Assembly (NCBI GenBank): GCA_900554345.1
Contig: USHH01000153.1
Coordinates: forward strand, 1-5,452
Direction: 5' to 3'
From: an uncultured Bacteroidales bacterium
Lineage (GTDB): Bacteria > Bacteroidota > Bacteroidia > Bacteroidales > Muribaculaceae
Length of the DNA: 5,452 nucleotides
This document shows, piece after piece, positions 1 to 5,452 of this stretch. The first letter of the stretch is position 1. Each line of letters starts with the position of its first letter. The notes under the pieces are model-generated. The model saw nothing but the letters and a program-made list of their open reading frames with translations. It was not told the DNA's origin and did not search any database. The position numbers were made by a program, and so were the translations under genes.

Positions 1-6
1 CGTTTT

Positions 7-38
7 TTTGGTGGTTTTCACATTTATTAGTAATTTTG
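7..38 (+). promoter_or_regulatory. Predicted Bacteroidetes-type promoter of the nqr operon
   Basis: A TTTG at 7-10 is followed after 20 bases by TAATTTTG at 31-38. This matches the known Bacteroidetes primary sigma factor pattern (TTTG at -33 and TAnnTTTG at -7, about 19-21 bases apart). Transcription would start at roughly 42-47, giving a leader of about 60 bases before nqrA. No other promoter-like match stands out between the genes, so this may drive the whole operon. The T-rich stretch at 3-9 could also be the tail of a terminator for a gene left of the window; that cannot be judged here. Promoter assignment is inference from motif and position. Confidence 0.65.
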
Positions 39-46
39 CAGCTATA

Positions 47-72
47 ACACTTCGCCCTTGCGGGAGAAGTGT
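47..72 (+). promoter_or_regulatory. Strong hairpin at the predicted 5' end of the nqr transcript
   Basis: ACACTTC at 47-53 pairs perfectly with GAAGTGT at 66-72. After a G/A mismatch (54 and 65), CCC at 55-57 pairs with GGG at 62-64 around a TTGC loop at 58-61. It starts at or just after the predicted transcription start and has no T-run behind it, so it does not look like an intrinsic terminator. Possible roles are 5' stabilisation of the mRNA or a dyad operator for a regulator. The base pairing is seen directly; the role is inference. Confidence 0.5.
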
Positions 73-107
73 GCCCCATAGTCTTCCTAACGGACATACC
101 AATCACT

Positions 108-1436
108 ATGACAGACATAATAAAAATAAAAAAAGGGCTTGACATACCCCTTGAGGGGCGTGCCGAAGGCAGGCCCCTGCCTACGGAGCCGTCGGGTCTT
201 TACGGCATTGTGCCCGACGACTACCCCGGCTGCATATGGAAGGCGGCCGTCAGGCCGGGCGACAAAGTGAAAGCGGGCACTCCCCTGCTCATCGACAAGG
301 TGTCGGGCGCGATATGCCTGACCTCGCCGGTGGCCGGCAGCGTCGACGACGTGAAGCGCGGCGAGCGCCGCAGGATCGAATACGTCAGCGTGAGGCGCGA
401 GGGCGACGGGAGCGAGAGCTTCGACACCACGACGCAGCCCGAGGCCATCGTGAAGACGCTCCAGGCCTCCGGGCTCTGGGCCATGATGCGACAGAGGCCC
501 TACGACATCGTGCCGGCTCCCGGAGTCGCTCCCCGCGACATCTTCATCACGGCCTTCGACTCGGCGCCCCTCGCCCCGGAGCTCCTCTCCGTCGTCGACG
601 CCCCCTTTTCCGAGAAAGGCATCGAGACGCTCGCCAGGCTCACCTCCGGCAAGGTCTACCTCTCGGTGAGGGCCGGCAGCGGGCTGACGTCGAAGACGGC
701 CGTAGTGACGGAATTCGAGGGTCCGCATCCCGCAGGCAACGTGGGAGTGCAGATCGCCGGCATCAAGCCCGTCAACAAGGGTGAGACCGTATGGACGCTC
801 GACGCCGCCACGGCCGCCCGCATCGGCATGCTCTACTCCGGCAAGGGAATCAGCTACGACACCGTGGTGGCCGTCACCGGCCCCGCCGCCGCCAACCCGC
901 GCCTCATGGAGACGCTCGTGGGCGTGGCCATCGGCGAACTGCTGCATTCGGAAATCACCGGCAGCGTGGAGGCCACGCGCATCATCTCCGGCAACGTGCT
1001 CACCGGCGTGAAGACCGACCTGCAGGGATTCCTGCGCTATCCCTACCGCCAGGTGACACTGCTCCCCGAAGGGAACGACGCCGACGAGTTCATGGGCTGG
1101 GCCTCGATGAATCCCCGAAAGTTCAGCGTGAAGCGCACGTTTCCGGCCTTCCTGCGCGGCCTCGGCAAGAAATACGACTTCGACGCCCGCGTTAAAGGTG
1201 GCCACCGCGCCATGATCCTCAGCGGAGAATTCGACAAGGTGTTCCCGATGGACATCTATCCCGAATACCTTCTCAAGGCCATCATGGCCCGCGACATCGA
1301 CCGCATGGAGAAGCTCGGCATCTACGAGGTGGCGCCCGAGGACTTCGCGCTTCCGGAATTCGTCGACACATCGAAAGAGGAGCTCCAGAAGACCGTGAGG
1401 GATGGCCTCGACTACCTGCGCAAGGAGCTTTCGTGA
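108..1436 (+). CDS. nqrA: Na+-translocating NADH:quinone oxidoreductase subunit A (NqrA)
   Basis: This encodes a 442-residue protein, close to the usual NqrA length of about 445. NqrA is the membrane-associated cytoplasmic subunit without a covalent redox cofactor; it is linked to quinone binding in the Na+-NQR complex. The N-terminus (MTDIIKIKKGLDIPL) and the following region with VRPGDKVKAGTPLL (about 55-70) and SPVAGSV (about 73-79) form the barrel-sandwich (biotinyl/lipoyl-like) domain shared with RnfC. The C-terminal part carries the SLBB-type region and the family-typical SGEFDKVFPMDIYPEYLLKA (about 366-385). The end, ALPEFVDTSKEELQ then GLDYLRKELS, is of the Bacteroidales kind; many homologues have Cys where Pro416 stands. 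I chose ATG 108 because the protein then starts exactly like its homologues; a GTG at 69 lies inside the leader hairpin. There is no clear Shine-Dalgarno, and the first codons are very A-rich, as is common in Bacteroidetes. First gene of the operon. Confidence 0.97.
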   Translation: MTDIIKIKKGLDIPLEGRAEGRPLPTEPSGLYGIVPDDYPGCIWKAAVRPGDKVKAGTPLLIDKVSGAICLTSPVAGSVDDVKRGERRRIEYVSVRREGDGSESFDTTTQPEAIVKTLQASGLWAMMRQRPYDIVPAPGVAPRDIFITAFDSAPLAPELLSVVDAPFSEKGIETLARLTSGKVYLSVRAGSGLTSKTAVVTEFEGPHPAGNVGVQIAGIKPVNKGETVWTLDAATAARIGMLYSGKGISYDTVVAVTGPAAANPRLMETLVGVAIGELLHSEITGSVEATRIISGNVLTGVKTDLQGFLRYPYRQVTLLPEGNDADEFMGWASMNPRKFSVKRTFPAFLRGLGKKYDFDARVKGGHRAMILSGEFDKVFPMDIYPEYLLKAIMARDIDRMEKLGIYEVAPEDFALPEFVDTSKEELQKTVRDGLDYLRKELS

Positions 1437-1476
1437 ACCATACAACAACAGCAACAACCCAACATTTACAACCAAC
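1437..1476 (+). promoter_or_regulatory. A/C-rich, G-poor spacer and translation leader for nqrB
   Basis: These 40 bases between the nqrA stop and the GTG proposed as the nqrB start consist mostly of A and C with repeated CAA units; only one G is present. No hairpin or promoter is visible. Such unstructured leaders suit Bacteroidetes translation initiation, which depends little on Shine-Dalgarno pairing. The composition is seen directly; the role is inference. Confidence 0.4.
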
Positions 1477-2670
1477 GTGAAAGGATTAAAAAAGAAAATC
1501 GACAGTATGAAGCCCCAGTTCGAGAAGGGTGGCAGGCTGAGCAAGCTCCACTCGGTGTTCGACGGCTTCTATACATTCCTTTTCACACCCAACGAGACAT
1601 CGAAGTCGGGGGTGCACATCCACGACAGCAACGACTCGAAGCGCACGATGATCACCGTGGTGCTCGCGCTGTTGCCCTGCTGTCTCTTCGGAATGTGGAA
1701 CATAGGATACCAGCATGCCCTCGCCACGGGGGCAGCCGACCATAACCTCTTCTCGCTCTTCTTCTTCGGGTTCTGGGCAGTGCTGCCTCAGATCCTCACG
1801 GCCTACATCGTGGGCCTCGGCATAGAATTCGTAGTAGCGCAGCTGCGTGGGCACGAGATCCAGGAAGGCTTCCTTGTGTCGGGCATCCTGATCCCGATGA
1901 TATGCCCCGTCGACACTCCGTGCTGGATGCTGGCCGTGGCCGTTGCCTTCTCGGTGATTTTCGCCAAGGAGGTGTTCGGAGGCACAGGCTACAACTTCCT
2001 CAACGTGGCGCTGGTGACCCGCGCCTTCCTCTTCTTCGCCTATCCGGCGCAGATGAGCGGCGACAAGGTGTTTGTCAACCTCGGCGACATGGGCGCCGTA
2101 GACGGCTACAGCGGAGCCACTCCGCTCGGCCAGCTTGCCTCCTCGCAGAGCGGCCTCGTCGACCTCACAGGAGTCAACGGCGACATCCTGAGCAACGCCG
2201 ACCTCTTCTTCGGCCTCTACCCCGGCTCATGGGGCGAGACCTCCACCTTCTGCATCCTCATCGGCCTCTGCGTGCTGCTGATCAGCGGCATGGCCAGCTG
2301 GCGCATCATCACCTCCGGCGTCGTCGGCGCCTTCCTGATGTCGGTGCTCGCGCATAACTTCGCCACCGACCTCTACCCCGTGACGTATCTCATGCCTCTC
2401 CAGCAGCTGTGTCTCGGCGGATTCGCCTTCGCCATCGTCTTCATGGCCACAGATCCCGTGACGGCCTGCCGCACCAACACCGGCAAATACATCTACGGCT
2501 TTCTGATCGGCGCCCTCGCGATCCTGATCAGATGCTACAACACGGGCTATCCGGAGGGTGCGATGCTCGCCGTGCTGCTGATGAACTGCTTCGCGCCGCT
2601 CATCGACTACTGCGTGGTCAACGCCAATATCAACCGGAGGCTTCGCAGAGCCACAGTAAACAACCAATAA
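1477..2670 (+). CDS. nqrB: Na+-translocating NADH:quinone oxidoreductase subunit B (NqrB), GTG start
   Basis: NqrB is the large polytopic membrane subunit that carries one covalent FMN, binds riboflavin and forms the Na+ path and part of the quinone site. Visible hallmarks with the GTG start are KEVFGGTGYNFLN (164-176), RAFLFFAYPA followed by MSGDK (about 182-197), the flavinylation motif DGYSGATPLGQLAS with acceptor Thr215 (equivalent to Thr236 of Vibrio cholerae), and ATDPVT (324-329). Many hydrophobic helices span the protein. Start choice: GTG 1477 gives a start of KGLKKKIDSMKPQFEKGG after the initiator, which lines up with the Bacteroides pattern KALRNYLDKIKPNFEEGG recalled from family knowledge. 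ATG 1507 would remove ten residues and is the alternative; ATG 1402 lies inside nqrA and encodes unrelated residues. Length is 397 residues. The FMN is attached by ApbE, whose gene is not in the window. nqrC follows after 13 bases. Confidence 0.96.
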   Translation: MKGLKKKIDSMKPQFEKGGRLSKLHSVFDGFYTFLFTPNETSKSGVHIHDSNDSKRTMITVVLALLPCCLFGMWNIGYQHALATGAADHNLFSLFFFGFWAVLPQILTAYIVGLGIEFVVAQLRGHEIQEGFLVSGILIPMICPVDTPCWMLAVAVAFSVIFAKEVFGGTGYNFLNVALVTRAFLFFAYPAQMSGDKVFVNLGDMGAVDGYSGATPLGQLASSQSGLVDLTGVNGDILSNADLFFGLYPGSWGETSTFCILIGLCVLLISGMASWRIITSGVVGAFLMSVLAHNFATDLYPVTYLMPLQQLCLGGFAFAIVFMATDPVTACRTNTGKYIYGFLIGALAILIRCYNTGYPEGAMLAVLLMNCFAPLIDYCVVNANINRRLRRATVNNQ

Positions 2671-2675
2671 ACCCC

Positions 2676-2680
2676 AGGAA
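2676..2680 (+). promoter_or_regulatory. Possible Shine-Dalgarno site for nqrC
   Basis: AGGAA lies only three bases before the nqrC ATG at 2684. It is the clearest purine-rich site before any start in the window, but the spacing is shorter than usual. Translation of nqrC may instead rely on coupling to nqrB, which stops 13 bases upstream. Confidence 0.3.
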
Positions 2681-2683
2681 GCA

Positions 2684-3406
2684 ATGAACAAGCAAAGCAA
2701 CAGCTACACCATAATCTACGCCTCCCTCCTCGTGATCATAGTGGGAGTGGTGCTCTCTGTGGTATATCAGGCGCTGCGTCCGGCGCAGCTCGACAACATA
2801 GCCAACGACACTAAACGTCAGATCCTGGCCGCGGCACGTCTGGTGCCGGAAGAGGGCGAGACGGTGGCCGACCTCTATGCCGGCCACATCACCGACAGCT
2901 TTATCGTCAATACCGACGGCCAGAGGGTCGACAAGGGTGTCGACGCCTTCGACGTCAACGTCAGCGCGGAAGTGAAGAAACCGGCCGGAGAGCGTCTGCT
3001 CCCGGTGTTTGAATGCACCACCGACCAGGGCGTGAAATACATCATACCGGTCTATGGAGCGGGACTGTGGGGGCCGATCTGGGGCTATGTGGCCTTCGAC
3101 GACAACGGCGACACCATCTACGGGGCCTATTTCGCCCATCAGGGGGAGACTCCGGGCCTTGGCGCGGAAATCGAGAAGCCGGCATTCCAGAATCAGTTTG
3201 AGGGGAAGGACATCTTCTCGGCCGACGGCGCGTTTCAGAGCGTCCTTGTGGTGAAGAAAGGGCAGGAGCCCGGCGACGGGCGCGCCTACGTCAACGCCAT
3301 CAGCGGTGGCACCATCACCAGCCAGGGCGTGCAGAAGATGCTCGCCTCGAGCCTGGAGCCCTACACCGGATTTTTCAAGACATTAAAAGAGAGTAAGCAG
3401 TCATGA
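2684..3406 (+). CDS. nqrC: Na+-translocating NADH:quinone oxidoreductase subunit C (NqrC)
   Basis: NqrC carries a covalent FMN that relays electrons between the NqrD/NqrE iron-sulfur cluster and NqrB. The 240-residue product has one N-terminal membrane helix (about residues 9-31, IIYASLLVIIVGVVLSVVYQ) and a large periplasmic FMN_bind domain (about 100-225). Within the domain are GLWGPIWGYVA, the family motif HQGETPGLGAEI (152-163) and the flavinylation site AISGGTITSQGV. Thr210 is the expected phosphoester acceptor, equivalent to Thr225 in V. cholerae. The motif reads SGGT rather than the SGAT seen in the NqrB of this operon; Gly at that place is tolerated in the S/T-G-A/G-T family. The last four bases overlap the start of nqrD as ATGA, which points to translational coupling. 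ApbE would be needed for maturation and is not encoded here. Confidence 0.97.
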   Translation: MNKQSNSYTIIYASLLVIIVGVVLSVVYQALRPAQLDNIANDTKRQILAAARLVPEEGETVADLYAGHITDSFIVNTDGQRVDKGVDAFDVNVSAEVKKPAGERLLPVFECTTDQGVKYIIPVYGAGLWGPIWGYVAFDDNGDTIYGAYFAHQGETPGLGAEIEKPAFQNQFEGKDIFSADGAFQSVLVVKKGQEPGDGRAYVNAISGGTITSQGVQKMLASSLEPYTGFFKTLKESKQS

Positions 3407-4023
3407 ACATAAGCAAAGACCTTGGGGCGCTGATCAATCCCCTCTCGAAAGACAACCCTGTGATAGTGCAGGTGCTCGGCATCTGCTCGGCTCTCGCCGT
3501 GACGGCCAAGCTGGAGCCGGCGCTGGTGATGACCATCTCGGTGACGGCGGTGCTCGCCTTCTCCAACGTTATAATCTCGCTATTGCGCAACACAATCCCG
3601 ACCTCCATCCGCATCATCGTGCAGCTCGTGGTGGTGGCGGCTCTCGTGGTGATCGTCGACCAGGTGCTCAAGGCCTGGAACTATGAGGTGAGCAAGGCGC
3701 TGTCGGTGTTTATCGGCCTGATCATCACCAACTGCATCATCATGGGACGCCTGGAGGCGTTCGCGATGACCAACAGGCCGTGGCCCTCGTTTCTCGACGG
3801 CATCGGCAACGGACTGGGCTACGGCATGATCCTCGTGATCGTGGCCTTCTTCCGCGAGCTTCTGGGGAGCGGCACGCTCTTCGGCATGCAGGTGATCCCG
3901 CAGTGGTGGTACGACCACGGCTATCAGAACAACGGCATGATGATCCTGCCCCCGATGGCCCTCATCACGGTGGCCTGCATCATATGGGTACACCGCTCCA
4001 AAAACAAAGACCTTCAGGAATAA
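3403..4023 (+). CDS. nqrD: Na+-translocating NADH:quinone oxidoreductase subunit D (NqrD)
   Basis: NqrD is a small integral membrane subunit of 206 residues with about six helices, homologous to RnfE. With NqrE it forms a pseudo-symmetric pair that holds a 2Fe-2S cluster in the middle of the membrane. Both cluster cysteines are present: Cys28 in LGICSALAVT and Cys111 in ITNCIIMGR. They correspond to Cys29 and Cys112 of V. cholerae with the same 83-residue spacing. Other family features are NPLSKDNPVIVQVLGIC near the N-terminus, RNTIPTSIRIIVQ (62-74), NRPWPSFLDGIGNGLGYG and FFRELLGSGTLFG. The presence of nqrA, not rnfC, upstream argues for Nqr and against Rnf. The start overlaps the end of nqrC by four bases, and only a weak GAGAG purine stretch precedes it. 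nqrE follows after 45 bases. Confidence 0.97.
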   Translation: MNISKDLGALINPLSKDNPVIVQVLGICSALAVTAKLEPALVMTISVTAVLAFSNVIISLLRNTIPTSIRIIVQLVVVAALVVIVDQVLKAWNYEVSKALSVFIGLIITNCIIMGRLEAFAMTNRPWPSFLDGIGNGLGYGMILVIVAFFRELLGSGTLFGMQVIPQWWYDHGYQNNGMMILPPMALITVACIIWVHRSKNKDLQE

Positions 4024-4068
4024 GAGGGAGCCGATAGATACAACCGACAATAATTCCACACTACGAAA
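4024..4068 (+). promoter_or_regulatory. A-rich spacer and translation leader for nqrE
   Basis: These 45 bases between the nqrD stop and the nqrE ATG contain no promoter match and no convincing hairpin. The stretch is A/C-rich after the first dozen bases and ends in GAAA just before the start, with no Shine-Dalgarno at normal spacing. It resembles the nqrA-nqrB spacer in composition. A role as an unstructured initiation region is inference. Confidence 0.3.
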
Positions 4069-4683
4069 ATGGAAAACCTTAATTTGTTTATCAGGTCGAT
4101 ATTTGTCGACAACATGATATTCGCCTACTTTCTGGGCATGTGCTCGTTTCTGGCGGTGTCGAAGAATGTGAAGACGGCGTTCGGACTGGGAATCGCCGTG
4201 AGCTTCGTGCTCATCATCGCGCTGCCCGTGACGTGGACCATCAACGAATACCTGCTGAAGCCGGGAGCGCTTACATGGCTGGGGCAGGAATACGCCGGCG
4301 CCGACCTCAGCTTCCTGGGGCTGATCATGTTCATAGCCGTGATCGCGGCGCTGGTGCAGATCCTCGAGATGGCGATCGAGAAATACTCTCCGTCGCTCTA
4401 TAACTCGCTGGGCATCTTCCTGCCGCTGATCGCCGTGAACTGCGCGATCCTCGGCGCCGTGCTCTTCATGCAGCAGCGCGACTTCAGCAACGCCTGGACG
4501 GCCACCGTCTACGGCGCGGGCTCCGGCATCGGATGGATGCTGGCGATCACCTGCCTGGCGGCCATACGCGAGCGTCTGGCCTACAACCAGATACCGGCGC
4601 CGCTGCGCGGCATCGGCATCACATTCATCATCACGGGGCTCATGGGCATAGCCTTCATGAGCTTCTTAGGAATAAAACTCTAA
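4069..4683 (+). CDS. nqrE: Na+-translocating NADH:quinone oxidoreductase subunit E (NqrE)
   Basis: NqrE is the partner of NqrD, a polytopic membrane protein of 204 residues homologous to RnfA. The N-terminus (NLFIRSIFVDNMIFAYFLGMCSFLAVSK) is diagnostic, and LEMAIEKYSPSLYNSLGIFLPLIAVNCAILG follows in the middle. The two cluster ligands are Cys25 (GMCSFLAV) and Cys125 (VNCAILG), equivalent to Cys26 and Cys120 of V. cholerae. The spacing between them is six residues longer than in V. cholerae; the extra residues probably lie in the loop around KPGALTWLGQEYAGADLSF (about 64-82). The C-terminal region keeps IRERLAYNQIPAPLRGIGITF and ends in a hydrophobic helix. The start is fixed by homology and by the upstream nqrD stop. 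The next start codon follows after 15 bases, the position expected for nqrF. Confidence 0.97.
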   Translation: MENLNLFIRSIFVDNMIFAYFLGMCSFLAVSKNVKTAFGLGIAVSFVLIIALPVTWTINEYLLKPGALTWLGQEYAGADLSFLGLIMFIAVIAALVQILEMAIEKYSPSLYNSLGIFLPLIAVNCAILGAVLFMQQRDFSNAWTATVYGAGSGIGWMLAITCLAAIRERLAYNQIPAPLRGIGITFIITGLMGIAFMSFLGIKL

Positions 4684-4698
4684 AACCAAGCCACGACA

Positions 4699-4797
4699 AT
4701 GAATATTCTCAATATGATAGCCTGGAACACGGTATTGGTGGCGGCACTCACCTTCTTCATCATAGTGCTGGTGCTGGTGATCGTGCTTCTGATCGCG
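4699..4797 (+). other. nqrF: Remnant of nqrF: N-terminal membrane anchor only
   Basis: The first 33 codons (MNILNMIAWNTVLVAALTFF and a run of V, L and I up to about LLIA) look like the single N-terminal helix of NqrF. They sit exactly where nqrF belongs, 15 bases after nqrE. In homologues this helix is followed by a short linker such as K..LVPSG and then the ferredoxin domain with a Cys-rich CGGxGxCGxC motif. Neither follows here. I searched the downstream translation and recognised no ferredoxin cysteine motif and no FAD- or NADH-binding segments. The right limit is approximate. The call rests on gene position and helix similarity; the helix alone would be too short to assign. Confidence 0.65.
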
Positions 4798-5452
4798 CTG
4801 ATTGCGCTGGCGGTCAAACTCGTGACCACGGCGGTCAGCGCGGCGTTCAGCAAAAGCGGCAGCCACGAGATTGTCTATCAGGTGGACAACGCGCTCGGCT
4901 ACTGTGACGGAAAAACGTTCGACCTTGAGGGAGCGCCCTACCGCGACCGCAGCGGCAATCTGTTTGCACCGCTTCAGTCGCTTTGCGACCAGCTCCAGCT
5001 CGACCTGACATGGGACGAGGCGACTAAGAGCGGCACGGCGACATGGAACAAGCAGACCGCCGAAATCAAGGCGTCGAGCACCAAGGTGCAGATGGGCGAG
5101 GAAAGCAAGGAAATGTCGGCCGCGCCCGCGGTAAAGGACGGCGTGGTTTACGTTCCGGCGAAGGGCTTCTGCGAGGCGTTCTCGTGGCAGACCGCCGAAA
5201 CGGCAGAGGAACAGGGCGATTTCCTCATCATTTCGCAGAAGGATGAGCTGACCGAGGAAAAGGTCACGCAGATAACGGATGAGGTCACGAGTGTGCTCGG
5301 CCCGTCCGAAAAGCAGGTCACGAGCGACAGCATCCTCATGCGCACCGACTCGGATAAGGCGCTCGTTGCCGGGGAGACCAAGACCATGGCGGCGGACGGC
5401 GAAAAGCTGGGCGAGGGCGTCATGGAGCAGAACGGCACCAAGTATGTGCCGC
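4699..5452 (+). CDS. Partial open frame: NqrF-like anchor joined to copper-amine-oxidase-N-terminal-like repeats
   Basis: The frame runs 251 codons from ATG 4699 without a stop and leaves the window. Residues 1-33 resemble the NqrF anchor. Residues 34-50 (LIALIALAVKLVTTAVS and onward) look like the end of a signal peptide, with a possible cleavage site after AVSA at 45-48. From about residue 60 the protein resembles the copper amine oxidase N-terminal (stalk-like) domain, a beta-rich repeat common in exported Firmicutes proteins. Unit one has DGKTFDLEGAPYRDRSGNLF, then APLQSL and LTWDEATK (70-109). Unit two has VQMGEESKEMSAAPAVKDGV, then VYVPAKGFCEAFSWQ (131-164), and FLIIS. A third begins near ILMRTDSDKALVAGETKTMA and is cut at NGTKYVP. 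No catalytic function is implied by this domain. It is either an assembly chimera or a genuine fusion; I favour the chimera. It would leave the Nqr complex without its NADH-oxidising subunit. Confidence 0.6.
   Translation, partial: MNILNMIAWNTVLVAALTFFIIVLVLVIVLLIALIALAVKLVTTAVSAAFSKSGSHEIVYQVDNALGYCDGKTFDLEGAPYRDRSGNLFAPLQSLCDQLQLDLTWDEATKSGTATWNKQTAEIKASSTKVQMGEESKEMSAAPAVKDGVVYVPAKGFCEAFSWQTAETAEEQGDFLIISQKDELTEEKVTQITDEVTSVLGPSEKQVTSDSILMRTDSDKALVAGETKTMAADGEKLGEGVMEQNGTKYVP
4789..4806 (+). repeat. Imperfect 9-base tandem repeat at the likely junction
   Basis: CTGATCGCG at 4789-4797 is followed directly by CTGATTGCG at 4798-4806, differing at one base; both encode Leu-Ile-Ala. It lies where NqrF similarity ends, so it could be the short homology through which two hydrophobic coding stretches were joined. 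Repeats of this size also arise by chance in membrane-helix codons. Confidence 0.4.

Noticed and set aside
69..107. GTG at 69 as the nqrA start
   Set aside because: It would add 13 residues without family similarity and lies within the stem of the leader hairpin. ATG 108 matches the NqrA family N-terminus.
122..134. A-run at the start of nqrA as a slippage or frameshift site
   Set aside because: The A7 run falls in ordinary Lys/Ile codons of a conserved N-terminus, and the same frame continues as normal NqrA, so nothing indicates recoding.
1402..1476. ATG 1402 as the nqrB start, overlapping nqrA
   Set aside because: The added residues come from nqrA DNA in another frame and from the low-complexity spacer; they do not resemble NqrB.
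87..1544. A 485-codon open frame on the minus strand opposite nqrA
   Set aside because: It mirrors nqrA almost completely, is rich in His, Gly, Arg and Val as expected for the antisense of GC-rich coding DNA, and shows no recognisable domain.
4080..4086. TAATTTG inside the start of nqrE as an internal promoter
   Set aside because: It is one base short of TAnnTTTG and lies within the coding start of nqrE, so it would not serve that gene.
3403..4683. nqrD and nqrE as rnfE and rnfA of an Rnf complex
   Set aside because: The families are homologous, but nqrA and a full-length nqrB with Nqr motifs lie directly upstream, and no RnfB or RnfC cysteine motifs are present.
5148..5441. A 97-codon minus-strand frame near the right end
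   Set aside because: It is a Ser-rich shadow of the plus-strand frame with no recognisable domain.
4699..5452. A simple frameshift in nqrF that hides the real protein in another frame
   Set aside because: No ferredoxin cysteine motif or FAD/NADH-binding segment was recognised in any frame after 4800, and the open frame itself gives a coherent stalk-type protein.

Overview
This window holds most of an operon for the Na+-translocating NADH:quinone oxidoreductase (Na+-NQR). nqrA, nqrB, nqrC, nqrD and nqrE lie in the canonical order on the + strand. A sixth reading frame begins like nqrF and then changes into an unrelated protein. The protein sequences resemble Bacteroidales homologues most closely: NqrA opens MTDIIKIKKGLDIPL and ends in a DTSKEELQ/GLDYLRKE tail, and the start of NqrB fits the Bacteroides pattern. 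A Bacteroidetes-type promoter (TTTG, 20 bases, TAATTTTG) precedes nqrA, and most starts lack a clear Shine-Dalgarno sequence. The coding DNA is GC-rich, with many C- or G-ending codons. A GC-rich gut Bacteroidales (for example an Alistipes- or Muribaculaceae-like lineage) is a reasonable inference but is not proven.

Layout: bases 1-107 are a leader with the predicted promoter and a strong hairpin at about the transcription start. nqrA (108-1436) is followed by a 40-base A/C-rich spacer. nqrB (about 1477-2670) is followed 13 bases later by nqrC (2684-3406). nqrC overlaps nqrD (3403-4023) by ATGA. A 45-base A-rich spacer leads to nqrE (4069-4683). After 15 bases comes an open frame (4699 to the window end) with no stop.

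How the genes work together: in the intact enzyme NqrF oxidises NADH through FAD and a 2Fe-2S cluster. Electrons then pass through a 2Fe-2S cluster held between NqrD and NqrE, covalent FMN on NqrC, covalent FMN on NqrB and riboflavin to quinone, coupled to Na+ export; NqrA contributes to quinone binding. The key residues of NqrB, NqrC, NqrD and NqrE are all visible here, so nothing suggests that these five genes are decayed.

The main anomaly is the last frame. About 33 codons look like the NqrF membrane anchor. The frame then continues, in phase, into a signal-peptide-like stretch and repeated copper-amine-oxidase-N-terminal-like (stalk-type) units typical of exported Firmicutes proteins. The ferredoxin and FAD/NADH domains of NqrF are absent. 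The most economical explanation is a chimeric metagenomic join within hydrophobic codons near 4789-4810, but a real in-frame fusion cannot be excluded from sequence alone. Apart from this junction the window is an ordinary respiratory operon, and I see no convincing new biological system.
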